A DNA stretch of 14,328 nt, taken from positions 1,736-16,063 of the forward strand of contig QHSM01000094.1 of the NCBI GenBank assembly GCA_003221595.1. The letters run 5' to 3'. Source of the DNA: Candidatus Rokuibacteriota bacterium (GTDB lineage: Bacteria; Methylomirabilota; Methylomirabilia; Rokubacteriales; CSP1-6). The notes beneath the pieces were generated by a model. The model was not told where the DNA came from. It did no database searches and saw nothing but the letters and a program-made list of their open reading frames with translations. Shown here piece by piece: positions 1-6,721 of this stretch (position 1 is the stretch's first letter; each line of letters opens with the position of its first letter). Made by a program: the position numbers and the translations under genes.

Positions 1-22
1 AGGCACTCTCGGGAGGAATGCG

Positions 23-412
23 ATGCCACAGAAGACCGCGGACAAGGATCGGGAGCAGCGCGCGGAGGCGCTCATCGCGCGGATGAAGCAGACGCGCGGC
101 TACATCTACCCGGAATGGGAGTTTGCGGCGCGACAGGACCCGGAGTTCGTGGAGGCCTACAACCGGATCTACGAGCTCGGGCTCGGCGAGGGGAAGCACG
201 TCTCGGCCAAAGTGCGGGAGTTCGTCGCCATCGCCCTCCTCGCCTTCCGCGGCTCGGAAAAGACCACGCTGATCGAGCACATGCGGCGGGCGATCCGCCT
301 GGGGGCGACGCGCGAGGAGCTGTTCGAGGTGCTCGAGAGCTGCATGGTGCCCGGCGGCGCGCCCACGTTCCACCGCGGGCTGAGCGCGCTCCTGGACATC
401 GTCGGCACGTAA
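23..412 (+). CDS. Carboxymuconolactone decarboxylase (CMD)/AhpD-family protein
   Basis: This 129-residue protein fits a single CMD/AhpD-like helical domain. The family signature is the stretch ALLAFRGSEKTTLIEHMRRA (residues 71-90) followed by IRLGATREELFEVLE. His86 sits where the family's proton-relay histidine lies. The CxxC pair of peroxidase-type AhpD proteins is absent: the corresponding positions read Ser-Glu-Lys-Thr (78-81). A thiol peroxidase role is therefore unlikely, and a decarboxylase-like or unknown role is more plausible. The only later cysteine is Cys107. The start at 23 is supported by GGGAGGA at 11-17, five bases upstream; an ATG at 18 is in another frame and runs into a stop. 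The gene is probably part of an operon entering from the left. Family call is secure; substrate is unknown. Confidence 0.85.
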   Translation: MPQKTADKDREQRAEALIARMKQTRGYIYPEWEFAARQDPEFVEAYNRIYELGLGEGKHVSAKVREFVAIALLAFRGSEKTTLIEHMRRAIRLGATREELFEVLESCMVPGGAPTFHRGLSALLDIVGT

Positions 413-427
413 TCAGCGGAGGGTGCG

Positions 428-493
428 ATGGCTTCCACTGCGCCCCCTCAGCACGAGGACTACACGCCCTACCCGGCGAAGAAGTCGACATGA
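428..493 (+). CDS. Short 21-codon ORF, possible truncated gene start
   Basis: An ATG 15 bases after the CMD stop, preceded by GCGGAGGG (a good ribosome binding site), opens a 21-residue reading frame. It ends in TGA inside an ATGA overlap with the next ORF. Codons up to about 480 are GC-rich like the CMD gene, and the sequence (…HEDYTPYPAKKST) reads like the beginning of a normal soluble protein. The frame stops just where base composition drops. I infer either a truncated second gene of the CMD operon or a small coupled leader ORF. No family was recognised. Confidence 0.3.
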   Translation: MASTAPPQHEDYTPYPAKKST

Positions 494-759
494 ATAATCG
501 AACGAGCTATCACACGCCGCAGGGGTTCCTGGCACTACAAGGTCGTTTGTCGGAGACCTTGAAGACTCTGGCAACCGAAAAAGGAGTGCGGCTGATTGAC
601 GTCATCTGGATGGATGGCGCGATGTTGCTGCCTACGCAAGAGCGCATCGTGCTGGACGGCGCGGCCGTGAAGACGTGGCTCGAGGGTTCTCCCTGGCCTC
701 ACCCGGCGCCGCATCCTCCGGGGGTGATGCGGAGCGCTACGACAGCGCGTACGCGCTGA
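490..759 (+). CDS. Hypothetical 89-residue protein in a low-GC island
   Basis: An ORF of 89 residues begins at an ATG overlapping the preceding TGA (ATGA). Residues 10-69 look like a plausible globular protein, with alternating hydrophobic segments (for example GVRLIDVIWMDGAMLLP at about 32-48). The last 20 residues are Pro/Arg/Thr-rich and probably not a natural end; they also lie antisense to the 3' end of the MFS gene. GC content over 491-660 is about 56% by hand count, against about 68% in the neighbouring CMD gene, and codons such as AAT, CTA, CAA and TTG are used that are rare nearby. This suggests a transferred or inserted fragment. No family was recognised. Confidence 0.4.
   Translation: MNNRTSYHTPQGFLALQGRLSETLKTLATEKGVRLIDVIWMDGAMLLPTQERIVLDGAAVKTWLEGSPWPHPAPHPPGVMRSATTARTR
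709..732. terminator. Stem-loop between convergent ORFs
   Basis: A perfect 7-bp inverted repeat, CCGCATC (709-715) and GATGCGG (726-732), encloses a 10-base GC-rich loop. It sits just past the stop of the minus-strand MFS gene (stop at 737-739) and within the tail of the plus-strand small ORF. There is no T-run on either side, so it is not a classical intrinsic terminator. It could stabilise a 3' end or assist Rho-dependent termination. Confidence 0.3.
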
Positions 760-1879
760 GCAGAAGCACCGCGCCCGCGACGAGCAGCGCCGCGGAGAAG
801 CCGCCGCCCGCGACGACGACGTAGCTCACGACGATCGGGCCGGCGATCTGCCCGACCGCGAAGGCTGAGGTCAGCGCGGCCATCAGACCCGTCGCCCGCG
901 CGCCGGCCACGCTGCGCGCCTCCTGCATGCCGATCATCGTGATGACCATGAACGTGCCGCCGACGAGAAGTCCGGCGAGCATGACGGCCACGATGCTCGA
1001 CCAGACGACCGGAAGGGCGACGCCCAGCGCCATCACGAGATGGCTCAGGATCCACAGGCGGCGATTGCTCATGAAGCTTCGGAGGGCCGCGACGGCCAGC
1101 GTGGAGCCCATCGCCGCCGCGCCGAAGACCGGCCACGACCAGCCGAACACCGCTGGATCGCGAATCACCTGCCGGGCCATGACCGGCAGGAACGTCGCCG
1201 GGATGATGTAGCCGAAGCCGAACGCCCCGTAGCACAGCACGAGCCGGAGCGACTCTCGATCCCAGGCGACGGCGCGCGTCTCGGCGCGCTCGGGGCTCGG
1301 CGGCGCCGAGCCGTCTCGTCGAAAGGCCGGCCAGATTCCGACGGCCAGCGCGAGCGAGATCGCCCCGAGCACCGTCCATGCGCGGGAGGAGCCGGCGCCC
1401 GCGTGCATGAGGGCGAGACAGAGCCCGCCGGCGAGCACGATGCCCGCGCCGACGCCCGCGAACACCGTGTTGGTCAGGCCGAGCCGTCCCAGCGCGGCGA
1501 GCCGCTCGAGGCACCACGCCGACACGTTGATCAGAACCAAGGCGCTCGCCACCCCGGCGATCGCGCGCAGCACGAGCCACCAGACGAGGCCCCCATCGAG
1601 ACCCATGGCGAGCGTGGCGAGGCCGATGGCGATGAGCCCCGCGCGGATCGCGCTGGACGCGCGCATGCGCAGCCCCATCACGGACAGAGCGCCCAGCAGG
1701 TAGCCGACGTAGTTCGCGGACGCGAGCCACCCCCCCATCGCGATCGAGAGACCGGCGTCCTCCTGCATCATCGGCAGGATCGGCGTGAAGGCGAAGCGCC
1801 CGATGCCCATGCCCACCGCGAGGGCGAGCAGGCCCGCGACGGCGACCGCGCCGGCCCCGCCCGACCAGATCGGCGACAT
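737..1879 (-). CDS. YbfB/YjiJ-family MFS transporter
   Basis: A 380-residue polytopic membrane protein of the major facilitator superfamily with about 12 predicted helices. The N-terminal segment GIGRFAFTP (25-33) and ASANYVGY (53-60) are the hallmark of the YbfB/YjiJ (UPF0226) branch, whose substrates are poorly defined. The ATG at 1879 overlaps the stop of the upstream HAD gene as TGATG, so the two are translationally coupled. Upstream in-frame residues (to 2104) are arginine-rich shadow sequence and were left out. Length is normal and no damage was seen. The pairing with a small phosphatase hints at uptake or efflux of a phosphorylated or sugar-like compound, but that is only inference. 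Confidence 0.88.
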   Translation of the reverse strand: MSPIWSGGAGAVAVAGLLALAVGMGIGRFAFTPILPMMQEDAGLSIAMGGWLASANYVGYLLGALSVMGLRMRASSAIRAGLIAIGLATLAMGLDGGLVWWLVLRAIAGVASALVLINVSAWCLERLAALGRLGLTNTVFAGVGAGIVLAGGLCLALMHAGAGSSRAWTVLGAISLALAVGIWPAFRRDGSAPPSPERAETRAVAWDRESLRLVLCYGAFGFGYIIPATFLPVMARQVIRDPAVFGWSWPVFGAAAMGSTLAVAALRSFMSNRRLWILSHLVMALGVALPVVWSSIVAVMLAGLLVGGTFMVITMIGMQEARSVAGARATGLMAALTSAFAVGQIAGPIVVSYVVVAGGGFSAALLVAGAVLLLSAYALS

Positions 1880-2262
1880 CAGGAGCGGTGGCCGTCGGGC
1901 GGCGGGGCGAACAGATCGGAAGGCCAGAGCCGGCGCGTCTCCGGGTCGGCGCGGAGAAAGCTGAAGCCGGCCGCGTTCGCGTAGAACGCGTCGACCTCGG
2001 TGTCGCCGATGTGGTAGTAGGCGGTCGCCACGAATTGCGTCCTGACGTCCCCCAGGTGGTGCTTGAGCACCGTGAAGTCGACGGCGATCCTCAGCCGCTC
2101 CCACAGAGCGCGCTGAAAGCCGATCGGCCGGTCCGAGCAGCTCCCGACGACGTAGCCCCGACGCTTGGCTTCACGCACCAGCGCGACGGGCACGATACCG
2201 GGCGGCTCGCCGACCTCGAGCGTTCCGTCGATGTCGAAGCTGACCAGCGTCACGCGGCTCAC
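1879..2262 (-). CDS. Small HAD-superfamily hydrolase
   Basis: A compact HAD phosphohydrolase of 127 residues if read from the GTG at 2262. Motif I is SFDIDGTL, with nucleophile Asp10 and acid/base Asp12. A motif II candidate is GSCSDRP (40-46). Motif IV is HIGDTEVDAF, with Asp87 and Asp91. A motif III lysine may be Lys68. There is no large cap insertion, so a small phosphorylated substrate or a protein partner is possible. An in-frame ATG exists at 2313, but it lies inside the predicted promoter, so GTG 2262 (or GTG 2253) is preferred. GTG 2262 overlaps the stop of an 8-codon mini-ORF as GTGA. The 3' end overlaps the MFS start as TGATG, making a two-gene operon. Confidence 0.8.
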   Translation of the reverse strand: MSRVTLVSFDIDGTLEVGEPPGIVPVALVREAKRRGYVVGSCSDRPIGFQRALWERLRIAVDFTVLKHHLGDVRTQFVATAYYHIGDTEVDAFYANAAGFSFLRADPETRRLWPSDLFAPPPDGHRS

Positions 2263-2285
2263 GGGGCGACGGCGACCATGCTCAT
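2259..2285 (-). other. Candidate 8-codon leader ORF coupled to the HAD gene
   Basis: Reading minus strand from the ATG at 2285 gives MSMVAVAP and a TGA at 2261-2259. That TGA overlaps the HAD gene's GTG as GTGA. The ATG lies 8 bases after a -10-like TACATG, the same distance as at other candidate leaderless starts in this window. Translation of the mini-ORF could therefore deliver ribosomes to the HAD start, which has no obvious Shine-Dalgarno sequence of its own. A one-base sequencing error that would fuse the two frames is the main alternative. Confidence 0.25.
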
Positions 2286-2293
2286 CGAGATCA

Positions 2294-2323
2294 CATGTAG
2301 CCTGCCCTCGCATTCCGGGTCAA
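2294..2323 (-). promoter_or_regulatory. Candidate promoter of the HAD-MFS operon
   Basis: On the minus strand, TTGACC (2323-2318) is followed after 18 bases by TACATG (2299-2294), or after 17 bases by CTACAT. The -35 matches sigma-70 consensus at 5 of 6 positions; the -10 is weak. It lies 8 bases upstream of the mini-ORF ATG at 2285. It is separate from the divergent promoter at 2377-2405, with about 53 bases between them that could hold an operator. Confidence 0.35.
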
Positions 2324-2376
2324 GCGCCGCGCGTCGCGGCGGGCCAATCGGCACGCCACTTTCGTCCCATTGGCCG

Positions 2377-2405
2377 TTTACCCGGGCGCGCACGAAACCT
2401 AGACT
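2377..2405 (+). promoter_or_regulatory. Candidate promoter giving a leaderless MFS mRNA
   Basis: TTTACC (2377-2382), a 17-base spacer and TAGACT (2400-2405) form a sigma-70-like promoter. The -10 is followed by only 8 bases before the ATG at 2414, so transcription would begin at or next to the start codon. No Shine-Dalgarno sequence is visible, which agrees with a leaderless transcript. Confidence 0.5.
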
Positions 2406-2413
2406 GGTCGCGC

Positions 2414-3673
2414 ATGAGCCTGCACCCGGCGGCACCTCGCAGCGCAGCGAGCCGTGGCCGGCTCATGGCCGCGCTCTTCGCGGCGCAGGTCTGCGGCAGC
2501 ACGGGGCATTCGATCGGCATGGCGGTCGGCAGCATCATGGCCGCCGGCGTCATGGGCACCAACACGTGGTCGGGCGTGCCGATCGCCACCGGCGCGCTCG
2601 GCACGGCGCTGGCCAGCTGGCCGCTGGCGCGCTTCATGGATCGCGCGGGACGCCGGCCCGGCCTGGTGCTCGGGTACGGGCTCGCGGTTCTCGGCACGCT
2701 CCTCGGCATGGCCGGCGTGACGATCGGCAGCTTCCTGCTGCTGCTCGTCGGGATGGCGCTCTTCGGGGTCTCGCAGACCGCAAACTTGCTGAGCCGCTAC
2801 GCCGCGGCCGACGTGAGCCCCGGCGCACAGCGGGGCCGGGCCATGGGGCTCATCGTGTGGGGCTCGAGCGCCGGATCGATGCTGGGGCCGAATCTGATGG
2901 AGCCGGCGCTCCGCGTCGGCAATCTTCTCGGCGTCGCGCCGGCGGCCAGCGCCTTCCTCATCAGCCTCGGCGGCTACGCGCTGGCCGCGATCGTGATCGA
3001 GATCCTGCTCCGGCCCGATCCGCTCGCGATTGCCCGCGAGACTCACGCGATCGCGGCGGCCAGCCGTCCGCACGAGCCGGCCCGTTCGCTCGGGGCCATC
3101 CTCGGCGACGTCAGGGTGCAGCTGGCGCTGGCCACGCTCACGATCAGTCAGTTCGTGATGATCAGCACCACGTCGACGTCGCCGGTCTACCTGCACGATC
3201 AGGGCTACGGCGTGCAGACCATCGGCCTCGCGGTGTCCCTGCACCTCGGCGGCATGTACGTGGCTTCACCGCTGTCCGGCTGGCTCTGCGATCGCGTCGG
3301 GCGCCTGCCGATGATCGGCGTCGGCGCGATGGTGCTGGTCGGCGCGGTGATGCTGGCGGGGCTCGCGCCGGGCAGCGATCACGTCCTGGTCATCCTGGGG
3401 CTGGCGATCAACGGCATCGGCTGGAACTTCGCCTTCGTCGCCGGCAGCGCGCTCCTGACCGACGCCTTGACGCCGGCCGAGCGCGCGTCGACGCAAGGGC
3501 TCGCCGACCTGGCGATGGGTCTCATGGGCGCCCTGGGATCCGCCGCCGGCGGCATGATCCTGGGCGTGTGGGGCTTCGCCGTCCTCAACGCGATCGGTGC
3601 GGCGCTCGTGCTCGGGCCGCTGGCCGCGACGCTGCTACGCCGGCCGGCGCAGCAGCGTCGCGCCGTCGGCTAG
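2414..3673 (+). CDS. MFS transporter
   Basis: A 419-residue, 12-helix major facilitator protein of the inner membrane. Motif A (DRAGRR, 76-81) follows helix 2, and its repeat (GWLCDRVGRLP, 289-299) lies at the equivalent place in the C-terminal half. A hydrophilic central loop (about 200-230) separates the two six-helix halves. Substrate cannot be predicted; the protein is only distantly like the YbfB/YjiJ transporter next door, so this is not a recent duplication. ATG 2414 is chosen because the promoter ends 8 bases before it and the in-frame extension upstream is shadow-like. Its stop TAG (3671-3673) shares a CTAG with the stop of the convergent phosphatase gene, leaving no room for a terminator. 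Confidence 0.88.
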   Translation: MSLHPAAPRSAASRGRLMAALFAAQVCGSTGHSIGMAVGSIMAAGVMGTNTWSGVPIATGALGTALASWPLARFMDRAGRRPGLVLGYGLAVLGTLLGMAGVTIGSFLLLLVGMALFGVSQTANLLSRYAAADVSPGAQRGRAMGLIVWGSSAGSMLGPNLMEPALRVGNLLGVAPAASAFLISLGGYALAAIVIEILLRPDPLAIARETHAIAAASRPHEPARSLGAILGDVRVQLALATLTISQFVMISTTSTSPVYLHDQGYGVQTIGLAVSLHLGGMYVASPLSGWLCDRVGRLPMIGVGAMVLVGAVMLAGLAPGSDHVLVILGLAINGIGWNFAFVAGSALLTDALTPAERASTQGLADLAMGLMGALGSAAGGMILGVWGFAVLNAIGAALVLGPLAATLLRRPAQQRRAVG

Positions 3674-5271
3674 TCGTCGTCCTCCTCGTGCCCGTGGTTG
3701 CCGTCATGCTTGCCGCCGAACGGTGACGCGATGTCCGGATCGATGAACAGGGCGAGGAGCTGGCCGCCCTCGACCAGCTCGGTATCGGCGCTCGCCTTGT
3801 GGGCCTGGACGTCGAGCAGGAACCAGCCCGGCCCGAGGATGTGCGCGGCGTAGATGATCCCCGATGACTCCTCGTCTTGCGTGATGAACGCCGGATTGTT
3901 CGGAATGCTCGAGTCGAAGAACGCCGGGTTGTGGTGCGCGACCTCGAAGAACTCGCCCGTGGCGATCTGATAGACCCAGATCTTCGACACGCGCGCGGCG
4001 TTGCCGGGGTCCTCGTCCATGACGATCCGTCCGAGCCGGTCGATCGTCACGTTGTCGAGCATGCCGTGCCCCTCGTTGCCCTTGAGGAGGATCTCGATGG
4101 TCCCGCCCTGCTCGGGATGCTCGACGTCGTCGAAGCGCAGCCGCCAGAGGCGGCAGTTGAGCGTCAGGCTCGCCGTGGTCACGAAGTAGAAGTCGTCGCG
4201 GTTCCGCTTGCGCGGGTCCCACGCGCCGTCTTCGGGCCGCTGGAAGCGCGTGACGCCGGCCGCGATTGCGGCCGTCTCGAGCGCCAGCGCGTCGAGGCCG
4301 GAGACGTCGCCGAAGTTGTGCAGGCCGAACCGGCCCGAGCCGACGAAGCCGCTCGCCGCGGTGCCGAGCCCGAAGTCGTTGCGCTCCTCGGTCACCGGCT
4401 GGCCCCCCACCGAGACCTTCAAGCCGTAGAGGCTGCCGTTGGTCAGGCCGGCCCGCTCGACCGCGTTGCCCCGGTTCGCCTTGGCGCCGACGTAGACGAA
4501 GACCTCGCTCGGAAAGGCGCTGGCCGTGCCCGCGGTGCTCAACGCGCCGTCGTCCGTGAGCATCACCACGGTCTTCGACTGGGGATGCGGGCTGGCGACC
4601 GCGTTCTCGTAGGACATCTTCCCTAGGCGGGGCAGCTGCCACGCCTCGCCCGCGTGCGGACCGGTCGCGATCCGCGCCCAGGCGCGTCCCTGGGAGACTT
4701 CCTCGCCGTTCAGGTAGAGGCGCTCCGTCGTGCCCTTGCCCTGATGGAAGAACGCGCCCGGGCGCGCGAGGTCGGCCGAGCAGTGCCGCTCCCAGACGGT
4801 GGTTCCCGCCATGTACTTCTGCGCCGCCGGGTCCCACAGGAACACGTCCTGGGGTGACTGGGTGAAGTCCTCGCCCTTCACGACCTCGAGGGTCCGCCGA
4901 TCGATCGTCCAGCGGGACACGAACGCGCCCTTCGAGCCGTGGCCGCGGGGAATACCGACGGGGGCCGTGAGCTCGTGGTTCATCAGCAGCGTGAAGTGGC
5001 GGTGGTCGCTGTTGAAGGCGCCCAGACCGTCGGGGATCCCCACCATCCGGTAGCTGCCGATCGTGTCGCCGACGGTCAGGATCGCCACGGTCCGCACGCC
5101 GGGAATGCTCGGAAGTAGATACTCGTCCGTTGTCGTGACGGGGGAGAAGCCGTGCGCCTGCGCCCGCCCGGGGTTCAGGAGCGACGGACCGGCGATCAGG
5201 AGCGGCGCTGTCGCCAGGGCGCCTTTGAGAAAGGAACGTCGGCCAAGCTGCCGTGTCGATCCACGCTTCAT
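3670..5271 (-). CDS. Tat-exported PhoX-family (DUF839) phosphatase
   Basis: A 533-residue exported protein of the PhoX/DUF839 family, monomeric alkaline phosphatases using Fe and Ca that release phosphate from organic esters outside the cytoplasmic membrane. The N-terminus is a clear Tat signal: RRSFLKG (11-17), a hydrophobic stretch, and a likely cut after AQA (37-39). LLMNHEL (95-101) is the family NHE motif. RHCSADL contains Cys164, in a setting like the iron-binding cysteine of Pseudomonas PhoX, and Glu222 in YENAV may be another ligand; these two assignments are from memory of the family. The C-terminal tail is His/Asp/Glu-rich (GGKHDGNHGHEEDDD) and may bind metal. GAGGAGG lies 6 bases before the ATG. 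Upstream sits a Pho-box-like array, so phosphate-starvation control is likely. Despite the family name, some DUF839 members have unproven activity. Confidence 0.88.
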   Translation of the reverse strand: MKRGSTRQLGRRSFLKGALATAPLLIAGPSLLNPGRAQAHGFSPVTTTDEYLLPSIPGVRTVAILTVGDTIGSYRMVGIPDGLGAFNSDHRHFTLLMNHELTAPVGIPRGHGSKGAFVSRWTIDRRTLEVVKGEDFTQSPQDVFLWDPAAQKYMAGTTVWERHCSADLARPGAFFHQGKGTTERLYLNGEEVSQGRAWARIATGPHAGEAWQLPRLGKMSYENAVASPHPQSKTVVMLTDDGALSTAGTASAFPSEVFVYVGAKANRGNAVERAGLTNGSLYGLKVSVGGQPVTEERNDFGLGTAASGFVGSGRFGLHNFGDVSGLDALALETAAIAAGVTRFQRPEDGAWDPRKRNRDDFYFVTTASLTLNCRLWRLRFDDVEHPEQGGTIEILLKGNEGHGMLDNVTIDRLGRIVMDEDPGNAARVSKIWVYQIATGEFFEVAHHNPAFFDSSIPNNPAFITQDEESSGIIYAAHILGPGWFLLDVQAHKASADTELVEGGQLLALFIDPDIASPFGGKHDGNHGHEEDDD

Positions 5272-5320
5272 GCAAGCCTCCTCGAGAATGGTGGGGGAAG
5301 ATCAGTGCATCGTCGCGGCT

Positions 5321-5375
5321 CTTATCGCAGACCAGGATGATGGGAATGTGACGACAGTCTGATGAAATTGTGACG
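5321..5375 (-). promoter_or_regulatory. Pho-box-like array and -10 upstream of the PhoX gene
   Basis: On the minus strand four 7-base units recur at exactly 11-base spacing: CGTCACA (5375-5369), CATCAGA (5364-5358), CGTCACA (5353-5347) and CATCATC (5342-5336). The first and third are identical, and the two 22-base halves match at 16 positions. This is the architecture of tandem PhoB boxes (7-bp repeat plus 4-bp linker). A -10-like GATAAG (5326-5321) follows 9 bases downstream, where PhoB-dependent promoters place it instead of a -35. The leader to the ATG at 5271 is about 45 bases. The unit sequence deviates from the E. coli CTGTCAT consensus but keeps its TCA core. Confidence 0.6.
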
Positions 5376-5420
5376 ATCCGAAGAAATCGCGATGACGGCC
5401 GGCGCGCGGTGGAAGCCGAG

Positions 5421-6617
5421 CTAGACGACGCGGTCGGCGCGGAGCTGAGCGATCTCGGCGGCGGTCATGCCGAGGAGCGTGGAGAGGATCTCGTCGGTGT
5501 GGCGGCCGAGCGCGGCACCGGCGTGCGTGACGCGTCCGGGCGTCAGCGAGAGCTTGGGGACGACGCCGGGCTGCGGCAGCACGCCGAGCCCCTCGGCGGG
5601 CACGTCGATGATCATCTCCCGAGCGCGGTAGTGCGGGTCCGCGAAGATGTCGGCCATGCTCATGATCGGCGAATGCGGGATGTCGTGGCCCTTCAGCTCG
5701 GCCAGCGCCTTCTCGAAGGGGCGCGCCGCGAACCACTCGGTCATGAGGTCGAGGATGACGGGGATGTGCTGCGGCCGCTCGGACGCGGCGGCGAACCGCG
5801 GGTCGCGCGGCAGATCGGGCCGCCCGATCATGGCGCAGAGCCTTTCGAAGAGATGCTGCGCCGGCGCCGTGAAGACGATCCACTTGCCGTCCTGCGTCTC
5901 GAAGGCGCCGCCGGGCCAGCCGGCGTGCTGGAGGCCGCCGCGCTCGCGCACGACCCCCTGCCGCCCGTAGAGCGACGTCGTGTACTCCAGGACGCGGAAG
6001 GCCGACTCGTAGAGCGCGGCGTCGATCCACTGCCCCTCACCGGTCGCGTCGCGATGGCGGAGCGCGGTCAGGACGCCGAACGCCGTGAACAATCCGGTCA
6101 TGTAGTCCGGGTACACGGGCGTCGGGCGCGCCGGGGGCCGATCGGCGGAGCCGTTCAGGTACCAGGTGCCGCCGAACGCCGAGCCGATCGCGGCGTATCC
6201 CGGCCCCTGATTCAGGGGCCCGGTCTGGCCGAACGCGGTGATGCGCGCCATGACCAGCCGCGGATTGATCGCGTGCAGCGCGTCCCACCCGAGGCCCCAG
6301 CGCTCGAGGACGCCGGGCCGGAAGTTCTCGAGCACGACGTCGCAATTAGCCACGAGCCGGCGGACGATCTCCTGGCCCTTCGGCGCGTGGAGGTCGAGCG
6401 TCATCAGCTTCTTGTTCCGGTTGTCGACGGCGAACCAGTACGTGCAGCCGTCCTCGGTCGGGCCGAGCCGCCGCAGATCGTCGCCGCGCCCGGGCATCTC
6501 GGTCTTGATCACCTCGGCGCCGAACTCGGCCATCAGCGCGCCGCAGAACGGACCGGCGACGACCTGGGCGAGCTCGAGGACGCGAATTCCCTCCAGCGGC
6601 AGGCGGGGCTCTGTCAT
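5421..6617 (-). CDS. CaiB/BaiF family III CoA-transferase
   Basis: A 398-residue, apparently intact family III CoA-transferase. These cytosolic interlocked dimers move CoA between carboxylic acids through an aspartyl-CoA thioester. Supporting stretches are LEGIRVLELAQVVAGPFCG (8-26), FGAEVIKTE (32-40), NRNKKLMTLDL (67-77), VLENFRPGVLERWGLGW (95-111) and GEGQWIDAALYES (about 195-207). Asp171 in YPDYMTG is at the position of the catalytic aspartate. The start MTEPRLP at 6617 is chosen because the domain begins seven residues later and a -10-like TAGACT lies 8 bases upstream; an in-frame ATG at 6653 would precede that promoter. It diverges from the dioxygenase genes, so it could activate the same compound or its product. 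The specific acid is unknown. Confidence 0.92.
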   Translation of the reverse strand: MTEPRLPLEGIRVLELAQVVAGPFCGALMAEFGAEVIKTEMPGRGDDLRRLGPTEDGCTYWFAVDNRNKKLMTLDLHAPKGQEIVRRLVANCDVVLENFRPGVLERWGLGWDALHAINPRLVMARITAFGQTGPLNQGPGYAAIGSAFGGTWYLNGSADRPPARPTPVYPDYMTGLFTAFGVLTALRHRDATGEGQWIDAALYESAFRVLEYTTSLYGRQGVVRERGGLQHAGWPGGAFETQDGKWIVFTAPAQHLFERLCAMIGRPDLPRDPRFAAASERPQHIPVILDLMTEWFAARPFEKALAELKGHDIPHSPIMSMADIFADPHYRAREMIIDVPAEGLGVLPQPGVVPKLSLTPGRVTHAGAALGRHTDEILSTLLGMTAAEIAQLRADRVV

Positions 6618-6625
6618 GAGGCCGC

Positions 6626-6631
6626 AGTCTA
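6626..6631 (-). promoter_or_regulatory. -10-like hexamer of the CoA-transferase gene (leaderless)
   Basis: Minus-strand TAGACT (6631-6626), preceded by TTGA, ends 8 bases before the ATG at 6617. No Shine-Dalgarno sequence lies between. The same hexamer at the same 8-base distance precedes the MFS gene at 2414. A convincing -35 was not found at 17 bases. Confidence 0.4.
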
Positions 6632-6646
6632 TCAAATCCCGCGTGG

Positions 6647-6677
6647 CTACCATGCGGACGGATCTTGCCCTACCATG
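6647..6677. repeat. Direct repeat CTACCATG in the divergent intergenic region
   Basis: The octamer CTACCATG occurs at 6647-6654 and again at 6670-6677, 23 bases apart (about two helical turns), between the divergent CoA-transferase and dioxygenase genes. Each copy contains TACCAT, which could be a -10 for the dioxygenase operon, although no -35 was found. It is alternatively a regulator site; no regulator gene is nearby. With only two short copies, chance is possible. Confidence 0.3.
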
Positions 6678-6721
6678 GCGTGGCGGCGGGGTGCGCGCCG
6701 CAACGACGGAGGGAGACGAGC

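Noticed and set aside
18..86. Alternative ATG at 18 for the first gene
   Set aside because: It is in another frame and soon reaches a stop; the ATG at 23 has ideal spacing to GGGAGGA and yields a CMD domain.
2279..2313. HAD start at the in-frame ATG 2313
   Set aside because: It lies between the predicted -35 and -10, and the added residues (MRGQATCDLDEHGRRRP) do not fit the domain start, which begins just before VTLVSFDIDGT.
3673..3720. His/Asp/Glu-rich tail of the PhoX protein as a nucleotide repeat
   Set aside because: The DNA is not periodic; the bias is at the protein level and fits a metal-binding or flexible tail.
1888..3726. Plus-strand 612-codon open frame spanning the HAD gene and the second MFS gene
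   Set aside because: It crosses two genes in the wrong frame, is Arg/Gly/Ala-rich, and has no domain; the MFS protein is clear in another frame.
3704..5275. Minus-strand 523-codon frame parallel to the PhoX gene
   Set aside because: Same-strand shifted shadow; the PhoX frame has the Tat signal and family motifs, this one has arginine-rich nonsense.
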